Source: Stagonosporopsis chrysanthemi (Eukaryota > Ascomycota > Dothideomycetes > Pleosporales > Didymellaceae). Taken from it: a stretch of 64,000 bases of DNA. Below are positions 1 to 10,032 of the stretch, in pieces. The position numbers were made by a program, and so were the translations under genes. Each line of letters starts with the position of its first letter. The stretch's first letter is position 1. The notes under the pieces were generated by a model. It did no database searches. It worked only from the letters and a program-made list of their open reading frames with translations, and was not told the origin of the DNA. The stretch spans positions 1 to 64,000 of the forward strand of contig JAFISE010000097.1 in NCBI GenBank assembly GCA_022560025.1, written 5' to 3'.

Positions 1-12
1 CACCAACACCAA

Positions 13-13
13 C

Positions 14-45
<32 letters not shown>

Positions 46-75
46 TCCCGCCGCCCCCCCCCCCCCCCCCCCCCC
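13..75. repeat. Two long poly-C tracts
   Basis: A run of 27 C (13-39) and a run of 22 C (54-75) are separated by a short T-rich spacer. Three copies of CTCACGCCCC-like units follow at about 111-140. They lie just past the stop codon of the GH81 gene on its 3' side. Runs of this length are prone to length error in sequencing, so the exact counts are uncertain. Confidence 0.9.
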
Positions 76-139
76 TCAACATTCCACACCCAACACCCAG
101 CTCCCCCTTTCCTCACGCCCCTCACGCCCCTCACGCCCC

Positions 140-3100
140 TCACCTCCCCCCCTTCGCCAACTCCCCCAGCCCTGCCGCCCAAACAAGATACCACGTCCTC
201 GTCGCCCCACCATCAATCCACAACTCATCCCAATGGCCCATGACGCCATCTCTAAAAAACTTAAAACTGGCCTTCGGATCGACCAGCGCGAGATTCGCAT
301 GGACTACGCCGCGCCAACCGCCCTCAACGCCCTGAGGCCCATCCAGCACCGCGCGGCCGTCGCTGAACTTGGCGTCCCATTCCTCTCTGACGAAGGGGCG
401 GGGGCGGAGAAGTGCCGACGAAGGGTTTAGAGGCACCATGTGGATGCCGTGGATGAGGGCGGGGGAGGCGCCGAAGTAGGTAGCGTAGTCTGCTTTGTTT
501 TCGAAGAGGATGCCGGTTAGTTTGTTAAGGAGGAAGCGCGGGGGTTGGGTGGTGGAGGCGGAGAGGAGGTAGAAGTAGGTGTTGAAGGAGCGGGCTTGGA
601 GGGCGAGCATGAGGTTGCCTGGGGTAGAGTTAGTTGGGTGGGGGGGCTGTGCGAGTTGGAGGGAGGGACTGGAGACGTGCCTCGTTTCTCCATGTTGGTG
701 TCGCCAGTGACTTTGCCCCACATCTTGATCGCGTAGCTGGCAAAGCCGTCTTCGCTGGTGCTTTCCTGGTCTTTGCCATCTGCGCTTTCGAACAAGCCCT
801 TCGCCCAGCTGTGGCCGTGCCACCAGTCAAAGCTGCGCTGGAAAGGGTAATCTCTGCCTTTGTAATCGCTCTCAGCAAAGTCTTTTACCAACATGTTCGT
901 CCAGGCTTTGTTCTGGCCTTGAGTCAGCCACTCTGGATCCAGGAACCCAATCACTGCCGCAGTGTAGACGAAGTAGCCGAAGTGGAAGTGGTGGTCGTTG
1001 TAGTAGGTGTTGCCGAAGTCAGCATTTGGATCTGTGAACCCAGCTCTAGATACTACTCCCTTCCAGCTGTCATCGTAATAGAGCGGATGCAGTTGCTGGT
1101 TCTCAACGTACTTGGCCATCTCCTGCTTTAGCTTTGTCAAGCCAGTAGCGGCAAGTGCGGCATTACCCAGTACCTCCTTGATGACCCACACGAGAGATGC
1201 AAATCTGGCGAGGGTCTTTCCAGCATAGTAATACGACTCCGACGGTACAGACTCAATCATAGCACGTCGGAGGTCGGTCTCTGCAATTGAGCCGATGAAT
1301 GCCAAAACATCTGGTGGGTAGCGTATCTTCGTACTTGATCCCATGGTAGGGCTCCACGGACCGAATGACATAGTGAAGGGAAGATTGGTCTCAGTGAACG
1401 TGAGTTTCTCGGCCCACACCGCCGTCGCCATACCCTTTGTCGAAGTGCGCAGCTGCAGATCCGTGACTTTCGATCTGAGCTCGGGGTCGAGAGACTGGAT
1501 GTGATGCGGTAGCGCGAACATGAACAGCGGAGAAGTGCCGATCTTTGTGTAGCTGAATGAGTATGTACCTTTGGCTTCGTTGACGACCGCGGTAAGTATC
1601 GCTCCCGTGGCAAAGGTGCCAAAGGCGTTGTCATATATCGCTTCGCCTCTCGCTTCGATCGGGTTCTTCGCTACCTGAATTGTGCCTTGGAAAGCTGCTG
1701 GGCCTAGCAAGGTGCTTGCATCAATCTTGACGAACGCGCCGGCATGGTACGACAAGCCTTCCAGTGGGCTAACGTAGATGAGCCAGTCTCTGCCGTCGAC
1801 GTCTTTTACCTTGTACTTGGCCGTTCTACCAATCATGAACGGCGCACTGATGTTGACAAATCCCCGCCCACCAGTCTGTATCGTCGGCGCCGCGTTCTTG
1901 TACGCTGCAGTGACAAAGCCCATACCTTGCACCAGAGGAAAGGTGATCTTCGGCTCTATCGGCGCAGACGGTACATTGAGGTTGACATTGACAGAAAACG
2001 GGCAATGTGTATCCGTTGTCAAGGTTGTTTGAGGACCAAGCTCCGCCGCAGACAGGATGATGGACTGCTTGCGAGGATTACTGAACCACTGGATCAAGAG
2101 GTTAGCAAACATCCTCTCTCTCCACCTTAATTCTGCCTCACCTTTGCCGGCTCTCCGTCCCCATATTGCAGATCCCCCTCCTCGACATGCCCAACATTGA
2201 TACCCCACGTCTGCAGCGTTCCCTGGCCCTGCGCCCCCTTTCCCCACCACAGCGAATACGGATGGGTCCAGATAGGCTGGTTCTGAGCTCCCAGAAACGC
2301 GTTGGCGTAGAAGGTGTTGGTATGCAAAGCACGGTCCTCACTGTTCTCAATACCCGTCCTCGGGACAGGGTGGTGGTCGCCGATCGGGATCTGCGGCAAG
2401 ATGTCGTCTTTCTGGATAGGCACGAAGATGTTGTCGGGGGGTATGTCGTCGGTGTTCGCAGGCGCAGGGGAGCGATAACTCAGCGTATGTAGGATGTTTC
2501 TGCGCGGCTTCGGCCGTGAGGGTGACGGTACCGCGGCCTTTGGGGTCTGACTCGGAGGATTGCTCAGTGTTTGGAGTGGAATGGCGTTGAGGTCCTGGTG
2601 TGTAGTGGCTCTCCGGGCCTGACGTGGCGCATCTTTGACCACCTCCGTTGAGATCTCGGGGACAGAGAGTCGATTCTTCGAAAGCTTGATGCACATCAGT
2701 ATAGCTCGTCTCGCGGTTCCAGCTCGCGTTGTGTCGCGTCCACAAGTGCAACGAAGGACAAAATACGATACGCCGAGGGTCTAAGGAATAGGGTACAAGG
2801 TGAGATTCTGTAGGTGAATGGGCGCGATACATGCGTTGTGAATGGTAATGCAATGCTCCATCCACAGACTCGAGGTCGATGCATGGTGACATCGACTCGA
2901 GGCAGTGGGAAAGCGCAGACGCTTCGGTTTGCCAGAGCAAGCAAGCAAGCAGGCGTGACCGCAATGGCGACGGCATCCAAACGCGAGCACACCACCTCCC
3001 CACGGTAAAGCCGCACACCACCGCGCACATGGCAAGCGAAAGGCCGGTCCAGCACGCTCGGGAGAATGGAACGCGAAGAAATCATGTGCAACATCACTCA

Positions 3101-3335
3101 CCACTATCTCCTCCGGCCCTTGCCCCCCTCCCCCATCTCCCCCAGCATCCACCACACGCCCCTCCCTGTTCCCATCGCAGCAACCCCCCATCTCCCGTTG
3201 CGTTGCGTCGGCGTCGGCGTAGCGCGTCATATCCAAGCTGGGCGCCATATCTACCGGCCCAGCACCGATCGTCGTCGACGTGAAGAGAGCGCCGAGAGCG
3301 AAGAAAAAGAGGTATTGTAGAGAGGACCTCGCCAT
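140..3335 (-). CDS. GH81 endo-1,3-beta-glucanase, probably secreted
   Basis: Hydrolyses internal beta-1,3-glucan bonds; in fungi GH81 enzymes act on the cell wall during septum splitting, autolysis or spore release. Proposed exons: 3335-3102, 2780-2142, 2088-681 and 618-140, giving about 919 residues with consistent phase. The ATG at 3335 opens a hydrophobic signal peptide (MARSSLQYLFFFALGALF). The family N-domain follows (HTNTFYANAFLG, WTHPYSLWWGKG). The catalytic domain carries FHFGYFVY, FDWWHGHSWAKG and DGKDQESTSE; the last matches the acidic active-site loop of the family. The intron at 619-680 starts GC rather than GT (GCACGT...CCCAG), and this join restores the frame exactly. The first, 321-base intron is the weakest part of the model; a shorter protein starting at 2696 would lack the signal peptide. 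Family call is secure. Confidence 0.85.
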
Positions 3336-3866
3336 GCTGAAGACGTGCGGCAAGGGGAGGTGAGGTGAGGTGAGAGAAGAGAAGCGAAGGATGTATCACG
3401 TGCGAGTGGCGAGTGGCGCGGGGAGGGAGGTGAAGGGCGGCTCTCACCGTGAAGTCTGTTGTGTTGATGATGACATGGGGGAAAAGCGGGTAAAGGGTAG
3501 AGGGAAGTGGGTAGAGGGAAGTGTGTGGATGAAACATTGTGGTACGTGGTAGATGTGGGAAACTGGGGCTGGGTTGCACGTAGCGATGCATTTGCACTTG
3601 TACTTGCACGAGATGCGTGATCTGGGTGGGTACAAACGGTGTACAACAAGGCCCCCCTTTTCGAGGCCGAAGAGAAAAAGAATGCATTATATTGCATTGA
3701 AAAAGGTGCTTGGCTTCTCGCAATGATGCGAACTCTGAACTTTTCCCAGACGCCGAGTAAAAATGCATATCCACCACCTCCACCTCCACCTCCACCACCA
3801 CCATCCCAAGCTTCACAAAACACACTACCAATCGTCGGCCCCACCCCAAACACCGCAAGAAGAACC
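3336..3866. other. Intergenic region between GH81 and UTP14
   Basis: No gene is visible. The part next to 3335 should hold the GH81 promoter. It contains a purine-rich GGGTAGAGGGAAGTG repeat near 3490-3530 and a CCACCT hexanucleotide tract at about 3770-3806, close to the 3' end of UTP14. Confidence 0.6.
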
Positions 3867-6824
3867 TCACGCCAACGGCTTCCGCATCGGCGCAATAACG
3901 CCCCCCTTGACCAACACCCTCGGCAGCGTCGCATCCTGATGCGTCTTCTTGGTGCTCCACTCGCGGCCCTTGGGCAGCCTGAGACTGCGCTCGTACTGCT
4001 CCCTGTTCTCGAACGGAAACGGCAAGCTGCCAGCCATGTACTTTTTGTTGGGCTTGACCGTCTTCTCGTTGATGATGACGCGGTCCAGGGCCCTGTCCTT
4101 GCGCTTATGGGCGTCGACGCCGGCGACTGCGGTCGTGGTTTTCCAGCCCCGGTTGCGCCGCTTCTCGGACTTGGACATGCCGTCGCCGGCCCAGCTGCCC
4201 CAGCCAGGGAGGAAGGAGGTTGTTTCTTTGGAGGCTTCGTCGAGGGTTGTGGAGGCTTTTTCGAGCTGAAAGTCGGCGGCGACGTTGTCGCCTGCGAAGC
4301 CTTTGGCGGTCAGGGCGTGGTTGCGCGAGAGCGAGGTCAGGTCGAGGGAGTCGCCGGAGTCGGAGTCGATTTCGGGCTCCGAGTCTTGCCCGCCTAGCAC
4401 GGTGGCCCAGCCGTCGTCGTCGGTGGCTGTGACGCGCTGTTGGAGGAAGTCGTCGACTGTTTCGCTGGGAGCGGATGGTAGGGTGGTGGATGGCTGGGGC
4501 GCGGGCTGCTCGTCGTCGGAGTCGGCGAAGGAGGTGAATGGGAGGAGGTCATCGTCGGCTGGGGGGTCCTTCTTGCTCTTCCTTGCCTTGGCTGCTTTGG
4601 CGAGGAAGGGGTTTGGTGCGTCGACGTCCGGCTCGTTTGTGTTCCCGCTCTTTTGCGCTTTGCGTGTGCTGTTCGATGCCCCGGTGGAGAAAGGATTCTT
4701 CGGCTTCTCGTTCTTGCGTGTGCCGTTCGATAAGCCGTTCGAAACAGTCTGCTCTGTCTCTTCGTCGGAGCCAGGGTGCTCTTCAAACTCGCTGCCCTTC
4801 ACGGGAATCGCTGTGGTGACCACCTTGCCCGGGCCGTACTTGCGGCGCCCAACGCGTGTAGCATTGTCCCCGGCCTCATCTTCACTGTTCTCCCCAGCCA
4901 GCTCGCGGCGCATGGCCTCGATCGCTTGGTTGTTCTCCGCGCGCTTCGCCGCCTCAGCCTTCTGCATAAAGGCCATCTGACCCAGCTTCGACCCCTTCTC
5001 GGAGAAGGGATTCTCGAGCTGGCCAAGCTGCCGCTGGAGAAGCTCGTCGTCGTCGGCTGACTCGTCGTCGCTCTCCTCCTCATCACTAGGCACATCCGAG
5101 CCCTCATCGTCAGAATCGCGGATCTCCTTGCCCTCAATTCGGCGCCGCAGCTCTTCATTACGCTTCGCCATCTCAGTGACGCCCGCAAGCGCATCCTGAT
5201 CCCATCCCGCACGGCCAGTTGCCTTGATGCCCTTGGCCCACTTGCTCTCGCGGTGCTTGGCGCCCATGCGCTCCTCAGCCCTGCGCCGGTCGTTGTGCTC
5301 GCGCTCTTCCTCGGAAAGATCGACGCCGTCGGCCTTGAGCTGCTCGCGCTCCTTCTCGAGCAGCCTCTCGCGCTCCTTGCGGTGCACGCGGCGGTACGCT
5401 TTACTTTTGATCTTCTTGACGCGCTTGGCGCGCACCTCTTCGCGGAAGAGCAGCTCGCGCTCCATCCGCAACTGGGCACGGCGCCTCTCGACTTCTTCGA
5501 TGGGGAGCTTGTTCGTCTGCAAAATCTCCCACTTTTGGATCTGCTCTTCATCGTCTTTGCCGTTCGAGAGACCGCTCTGCTGAAGGATAGACTGGATGGT
5601 GCTTTCGAGATCGTTGGCGGGTGCGGCGGTCGTGGTGGGCAGGAGGCGGTCTTCGCCCATAGCCTTGCCGGCGTCTTTGTGTTGAAGCGGGAAGGAGAGG
5701 TGCTCGGCGCGGCGGTTCTGCTTGATAGTGTCGGTCCAGCGGTCGAGGGTCTCGTTGGTTTTGGCATTGGCAGCAGCGCGGTCGAGCTTGTCTTGCTGGC
5801 GCTTGGGTAGAGGGGCCTCCAGCTTTCGCGCAATGTCACTTCGCTTTGCGTTCTTGTCGTCCCGCAGCAGCTTGAGTGCCTTTTTCTTCTCGTCATCGCC
5901 AGCCTTGGGCTTCAAGCTGAACAAGTCCACCTTCCTCGACACGCCAAACTCATCCGGCGCAGCAGACTCGTGCACCTCGACTCTCTTGCCCTTGGACTTC
6001 TCCTCGTCCCCCGTCGCAAGCGACGAAATCAGATCCTTGAGCTGGGCCTGACGATCCTCCTCATCCTCATCATCGTCGCTGGAGAGATCACTCGCGCCGT
6101 CCCTCCCCACGTCCTCGCCCTCACTCGGCTCCTCGCCATCACTCCCCTCAAGCGCCGCAGCCTTCTTCTTCTTCTTCTTGCGCTCCCTCTCTCTCTTCTC
6201 CTCCCTCTCCTCCTCCTCATACTGGTCCAGCGCGGTAGCAAGATCAATCCCCTCGTCGCCAAAATCATCCTCGTCCTCTTCCTCTTCCTCGCTCTCCCCC
6301 ATATCAACATCACTCCCCTGATCCACAATCCTCCCCTTCCGCGCCACCTTCAGCTTCTTCCCATTCTTGCTACTCCCGCGGAAACTATACCCCTCAAACC
6401 TCTCCTCATCGCTCTCCCCAAACGCCTCATCCGAGTCAATATCCTCATCATCATCCTCGTCCACATGCCCCATCGTCCACGTATTCCCCTCACTATCGCT
6501 CCCCTCGTCGAAGCTGTCATCGGCCCCTCTCCGCTTGACCTTCTTGCGCGCCGCACCCTCGTCGCCGTCGGAATCTGCATCGGAACCCTCGTCGTCGTCG
6601 TCGTCGCCGTCGCCGCGCGCGCGCTTCTTGTAGAAACTGGGGTCCAGCTCGCCAAGGCGGTTCTTGCGGATCTTGGTCGTGTCGGGGTTTTCGTACTGGG
6701 CGATGGCGAAGGCGTTGAGGGCGCGCTTCGACGCCTTTTGCGCGTTGCGGACGCCGGGCGCGCGGCCTTTGGGTTTGGAGGGCCCGGCGCTGGGGAGCGA
6801 GCTGCGCGCTATACGGGGCGGCAT
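3867..6824 (-). CDS. UTP14: UTP14, small-subunit processome component
   Basis: A nucleolar protein needed for 18S rRNA maturation; in yeast Utp14 binds and activates the helicase Dhr1 in the U3 processome. Single exon, 985 residues. The start is the ATG at 6824 (MPPRIARSSLPSAG); an earlier in-frame ATG lies in a TG-rich leader and is less likely. An acidic, lysine-rich first half with DDDDDEGSD-type runs is followed by the Utp14 core (KWEILQTNKLPIEEVERRRA, KIKSKAYRRVHRKERERLL, ESKWAKGIKATGRAGWD). The conserved C-terminus has FLPGWGSWAG, RALDRVIINEK, KKYMAGSLPFPFENREQYE and PRVLVKGGVIAPM. The length is usual for filamentous fungi and nothing is broken. The gene is divergent from the mL41 gene. 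Confidence 0.97.
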   Translation of the reverse strand: MPPRIARSSLPSAGPSKPKGRAPGVRNAQKASKRALNAFAIAQYENPDTTKIRKNRLGELDPSFYKKRARGDGDDDDDEGSDADSDGDEGAARKKVKRRGADDSFDEGSDSEGNTWTMGHVDEDDDEDIDSDEAFGESDEERFEGYSFRGSSKNGKKLKVARKGRIVDQGSDVDMGESEEEEEDEDDFGDEGIDLATALDQYEEEEREEKRERERKKKKKKAAALEGSDGEEPSEGEDVGRDGASDLSSDDDEDEEDRQAQLKDLISSLATGDEEKSKGKRVEVHESAAPDEFGVSRKVDLFSLKPKAGDDEKKKALKLLRDDKNAKRSDIARKLEAPLPKRQQDKLDRAAANAKTNETLDRWTDTIKQNRRAEHLSFPLQHKDAGKAMGEDRLLPTTTAAPANDLESTIQSILQQSGLSNGKDDEEQIQKWEILQTNKLPIEEVERRRAQLRMERELLFREEVRAKRVKKIKSKAYRRVHRKERERLLEKEREQLKADGVDLSEEEREHNDRRRAEERMGAKHRESKWAKGIKATGRAGWDQDALAGVTEMAKRNEELRRRIEGKEIRDSDDEGSDVPSDEEESDDESADDDELLQRQLGQLENPFSEKGSKLGQMAFMQKAEAAKRAENNQAIEAMRRELAGENSEDEAGDNATRVGRRKYGPGKVVTTAIPVKGSEFEEHPGSDEETEQTVSNGLSNGTRKNEKPKNPFSTGASNSTRKAQKSGNTNEPDVDAPNPFLAKAAKARKSKKDPPADDDLLPFTSFADSDDEQPAPQPSTTLPSAPSETVDDFLQQRVTATDDDGWATVLGGQDSEPEIDSDSGDSLDLTSLSRNHALTAKGFAGDNVAADFQLEKASTTLDEASKETTSFLPGWGSWAGDGMSKSEKRRNRGWKTTTAVAGVDAHKRKDRALDRVIINEKTVKPNKKYMAGSLPFPFENREQYERSLRLPKGREWSTKKTHQDATLPRVLVKGGVIAPMRKPLA

Positions 6825-7157
6825 TGTATGTATAAATGTATATGTATATGTGTGTGTGTGTGAGTGAGAGTTTGGGTGTGCGTGCGTGCAAAGTGCGGGT
6901 GGGAGAGGGCGAAATCCTGGCTTGGCGTCCACCAGCTTTTTTTAGTGGAGCCCCGGAGGTCCGCAGCGGGCAGCGCGCCATCCATCTGGTCTGCCCTCCT
7001 ACCTACATACAGTGCGCTTTGTCGACCGCATACCGCATTCCGCATTCCGCCCACCTCAACCCTACCGTACATCACCCCCGTTGCGCCGCCGCGCCCATCG
7101 CACAACTCGCCCCCCCCCCACACACACCATCCCCCGCCGCACACCCAACCCATCGCC
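6825..7157. promoter_or_regulatory. Bidirectional promoter region UTP14 / mL41
   Basis: This 333-base gap separates two divergent ribosome-biogenesis genes, one cytosolic and one mitochondrial. It holds a TATG/TG microsatellite at about 6826-6870 near the UTP14 start and C-rich tracts (8-9 C) near the mL41 start. No specific factor site was identified. Confidence 0.5.
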
Positions 7158-7673
7158 ATGTTCAAGCCCACACCCGCGCTGCAGGGCACGATACGGCGGC
7201 TCCCGCTGTCGACCAAGCAGGCCGGGCGCGAGTACTACAAGGGCAACCGCGTGGGGTCCATGGGCACCATCAACCGCTACGGCAACTTTGTCCCCGACTG
7301 GGCCAAGATCAGGACTTATGTGTTTCCCGTGCTGGGGACCAAGAACGCCGAGGTGCGACGCCCACACACACACACATATACACACACTCTCTCTCTTACA
7401 CTGCCACGCACTCACCCACGCACTGCTACGCACACTACTACTCACATCCAATAACTAACAATCCCCCAGCTGACGCCCTTCGTCGCCGAAAACGTGCAGA
7501 AGACGCGCACGACCGACAGCGGCATGCCCGAGGTGTATCCCAAGCGCTTCACGGGCGAGGACTACCTGCGCGCGTGGAAGATGGCGGGCGGGCATGATGT
7601 CGTGTATGAGGAGGGGGCGAACGGCGCCGAAGGGAGGACGAACATGCCGGTGCCGTTTGAGGAGAGGCGGTGA
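7158..7673 (+). CDS. MRPL27: Mitochondrial large-subunit ribosomal protein mL41 (yeast MRPL27 family)
   Basis: A structural protein of the mitochondrial 54S/39S subunit. Exons 7158-7352 and 7470-7673 join in phase 0 to give 132 residues. The 117-base intron runs GTGCGACG...CCCCCAG and contains a CA-rich microsatellite. The N-terminal half has the family signature: basic leader, LPLSTKQAGREYYKGNR, then GNFVPDWAKIRTYVFP, which parallels the TTKQGNKTMYKGTR and W-KKVRTYV segments of yeast Mrpl27. The C-terminal half (VAENVQKTRT, FTGEDYLRAWK) is usual in filamentous fungi. Transcribed away from UTP14 and converging on COQ3. Confidence 0.9.
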
Positions 7674-7848
7674 AGTTGTGGCGTTTGGAGATGGGAGGGA
7701 GGGGAAACTGGAGGGCAGGATGGAGCAGCCGCTGAAAGGAAGGCTGTGGGGGGAGGCTGTTTTGTTGTGTTGTGTTGCGTTATGTATACATACTGTACAT
7801 TCTAGGGTATCATGTACCGTTCCCGTCCACGTCTGCGCATCTCATCTC

Positions 7849-8763
7849 CTACCCCAGCCGCCTCACCGCGAAGAAGTAATTCCCCCAATTCTCACCACCT
7901 TTAACCTCCTTCCACCCAAACCCAGGCACATACATGACCCCCAAGCTCCTCACACTCGCGCCATCCCACCCGGGCTCCTTCGCAAAATACCCCCGCAGCT
8001 CATCCTCATTCACATACTTGCCCCACTCATGCGTCCCCTTGGGCACAATCCCCAGCACATCCTCGGCGACGACATTCGTAACCAGCCAGCTCGTCCACGT
8101 GCGCGCAATCGTGCTCATAACCAGCCAGCCCCCCGGCTTCACATGGGGCAGGAGCTGCGCAATAAACGGGCCCGGCGCATTGACATGCTCCAGCACCTCA
8201 AACAGCGTGACGACATCGTAACCTTCCGCATCGGTCTGCGGCCGCGCCAGCTCCTCAATCGACGTGTTGATGTACGTCAGGCGGCCCGGCTGCAGCAGCA
8301 GGGGATCGCGCCGCCTGTGCGCCTCGGCGATCCGCAGCACCCCCGGCGTCGGGTCGATGGCCGTCACGCTCAGCGTGTCCGGGAGGCGCGCGGCCGACTC
8401 CGCAAAGATGCCCCCGCCGCAGCCAATGTCGAGGTACCGCAGTTTCTGGCCCGCCGTGCTGGGCGTCGCGAACCGGCACGATTGGATGAAGTCGTGGCGC
8501 AGCGGGTTCATGAGGTGCAGAAGTCGCGAGGAGCCGTGCGGGTCCCACCATGACGAGGCGAGGGCGTTGAAGTGCGACACTTCGGTGGGGTCGACCGTGG
8601 ACGTCGAGTTTGGGGGGTTGTGGAGGCGAGTGGGTGTCGTTGTGAAGGCGCGAGTTGCTGTGGAGGACGACGTTTGTGGGATTGTTGCTGCTCGTAGGGG
8701 TGCAGGTTGGCGAAGACAGCGCTGTAGTGAGCGCATTGCGCGTGTTGAGGTGAGGGGCTTCAT
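7849..8763 (-). CDS. COQ3: Ubiquinone biosynthesis O-methyltransferase COQ3
   Basis: Mitochondrial SAM-dependent O-methyltransferase acting at both O-methylation steps of the coenzyme Q ring as part of the CoQ synthome. Single exon, 304 residues from the ATG at 8763. The first ~45 residues are rich in R, S and T with no acidic residue, as in a mitochondrial targeting peptide. The Coq3/UbiG core follows: SHFNALASSWWDPHG, LLHLMNPLRHDFI, the SAM-binding loop LDIGCGGGIFAE (residues 111-122), FEVLEHV, LVMSTIARTWTSW and GTHEWGKYV. All family landmarks are present and the length is normal. Convergent with the mL41 gene, with only about 175 bases between stops. Confidence 0.97.
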   Translation of the reverse strand: MKPLTSTRAMRSLQRCLRQPAPLRAATIPQTSSSTATRAFTTTPTRLHNPPNSTSTVDPTEVSHFNALASSWWDPHGSSRLLHLMNPLRHDFIQSCRFATPSTAGQKLRYLDIGCGGGIFAESAARLPDTLSVTAIDPTPGVLRIAEAHRRRDPLLLQPGRLTYINTSIEELARPQTDAEGYDVVTLFEVLEHVNAPGPFIAQLLPHVKPGGWLVMSTIARTWTSWLVTNVVAEDVLGIVPKGTHEWGKYVNEDELRGYFAKEPGWDGASVRSLGVMYVPGFGWKEVKGGENWGNYFFAVRRLG

Positions 8764-8822
8764 TGTGTGGTTGTTTGCTGTTTTCTGCTGGTCGCGGTGA
8801 TGATGGAAGGAACGAGTTGATG

Positions 8823-9014
8823 TCACTCCAGAAAGTTTGGCGCTTGGGCCAGCCGTTCCTCCCACTTCACGTCACCCCCGATCTCTTCATCATTCCACAG
8901 ACCGCTTTCAAAAGTCGTGTAATCAGCAGGCAAACTTCGATCAGGATGTTTGTCTTTGATGGTTTGATAAATACAGCTTCTCACTGCAACTTGCCTCCTA
9001 CGCGCTATCATCAA
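8823..9014 (-). CDS. Possible exon or remnant of a small hypothetical protein
   Basis: A 63-codon minus-strand frame just upstream of COQ3 has protein-like composition (segments ADYTTFESGLWNDEEIGG and KWEERLAQAPNFLE). It could be the last exon of a short gene, a relic, or chance. I could not join it convincingly to upstream exons and do not recognise it. Confidence 0.25.
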   Translation of the reverse strand: MMIARRRQVAVRSCIYQTIKDKHPDRSLPADYTTFESGLWNDEEIGGDVKWEERLAQAPNFLE

Positions 9015-10032
9015 CCTACACGCATCTTAACGTTGCACATCGTGCCGAGGCCTCAGACCTCTACACATGTATGTTTATATTAATATCTGAGACATCTTTT
9101 CTTGTATACTCAGCCTACATACCGTCGAGCACATTAGCTGACAGCAAGAGTCTGCCATGCCCCGGAGAACAGTCACTGCAGTGCACCAACCTTGTCTTGG
9201 GTCCAGATACCGGCTCCATGAAGTAGGCACCCAGTCATTTGAAAATTGCCGGCTCACAGGTGCAGTAGCCGCGCAGCCATGATCGGCAGACGAAACACCT
9301 ATATACTCATTTCAACATTATACGCAGAGTTGTTGTGCCGTGCCAAGCATGACTTGGACTCTAAGCTCACTGCTGGTTCACGGCGGACTGGCTCTATTGA
9401 ACATTCCTGGCGATAGGTTCGTTTCAAGAGGTCGTATCAACTGCCACAGCACACTGGAATCGTCTTGTGTCGACTGGCGCGTTCTCGACACAAACTTGGC
9501 ACAGTCCTAATGGAAGATGGTACTAGAGCGATCATACTTGCTGTCTGAGCTGATTCACTTGCCTGCTCTGTCGCCGAGGAATCCATGCACCGCCAAACAT
9601 GATTCAGACTACTACGAGGTGCTACCGACACGACAAATGATCAAGTCATTGATCTCATTGTACGTTCATTTGCTGTCTGGACTCTGCTTTGTTGGGATGA
9701 GTAGACGATTTTGCAGCTGTCAAGTGGACTATTCCATTACACTTAAAAGGGAAGACCAGACAATGGTGCACCATGCGGGTGTGGTGCACAGTGTTTTCAC
9801 CATGCTTCTTCGTTCTATCAAAGCCCATTGTGCCCCAACCCGAGTCCCTTGTCCTAAAACTTGAGTGCGCAACGAACAAAGAGCTCAACCTCGACCGCGG
9901 AGGCTCAAAGCTCATTGTCAAGCGGTGCAGGACGTTGATTCAAAATCGAGCACATGTGCAGAGTTCCATGGACACATAACTGCTAGACTTTTACAGATAA
10001 CCTTCTTACTATAACACTTCTTCCGCGTCAAA
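9015..10032. other. Gene-poor interval
   Basis: Both strands were read. Only short frames without family features were seen. The last ~150 bases should hold the promoter of the gene at 10,033. Confidence 0.5.

Noticed and set aside
3094..3960. Long overlapping minus-strand frames between GH81 and UTP14
   Set aside because: They are compositional frames over C-rich and CCACCT repeat DNA with no protein family features; only the short signal-peptide part starting at 3335 is kept, as GH81 exon 1.
5970..6863. Leucine/isoleucine-rich plus-strand frame resembling a membrane protein
   Set aside because: It is the antisense of the acidic GAG/GAC-rich part of UTP14, which reads as CTC/GTC codons; not a gene.
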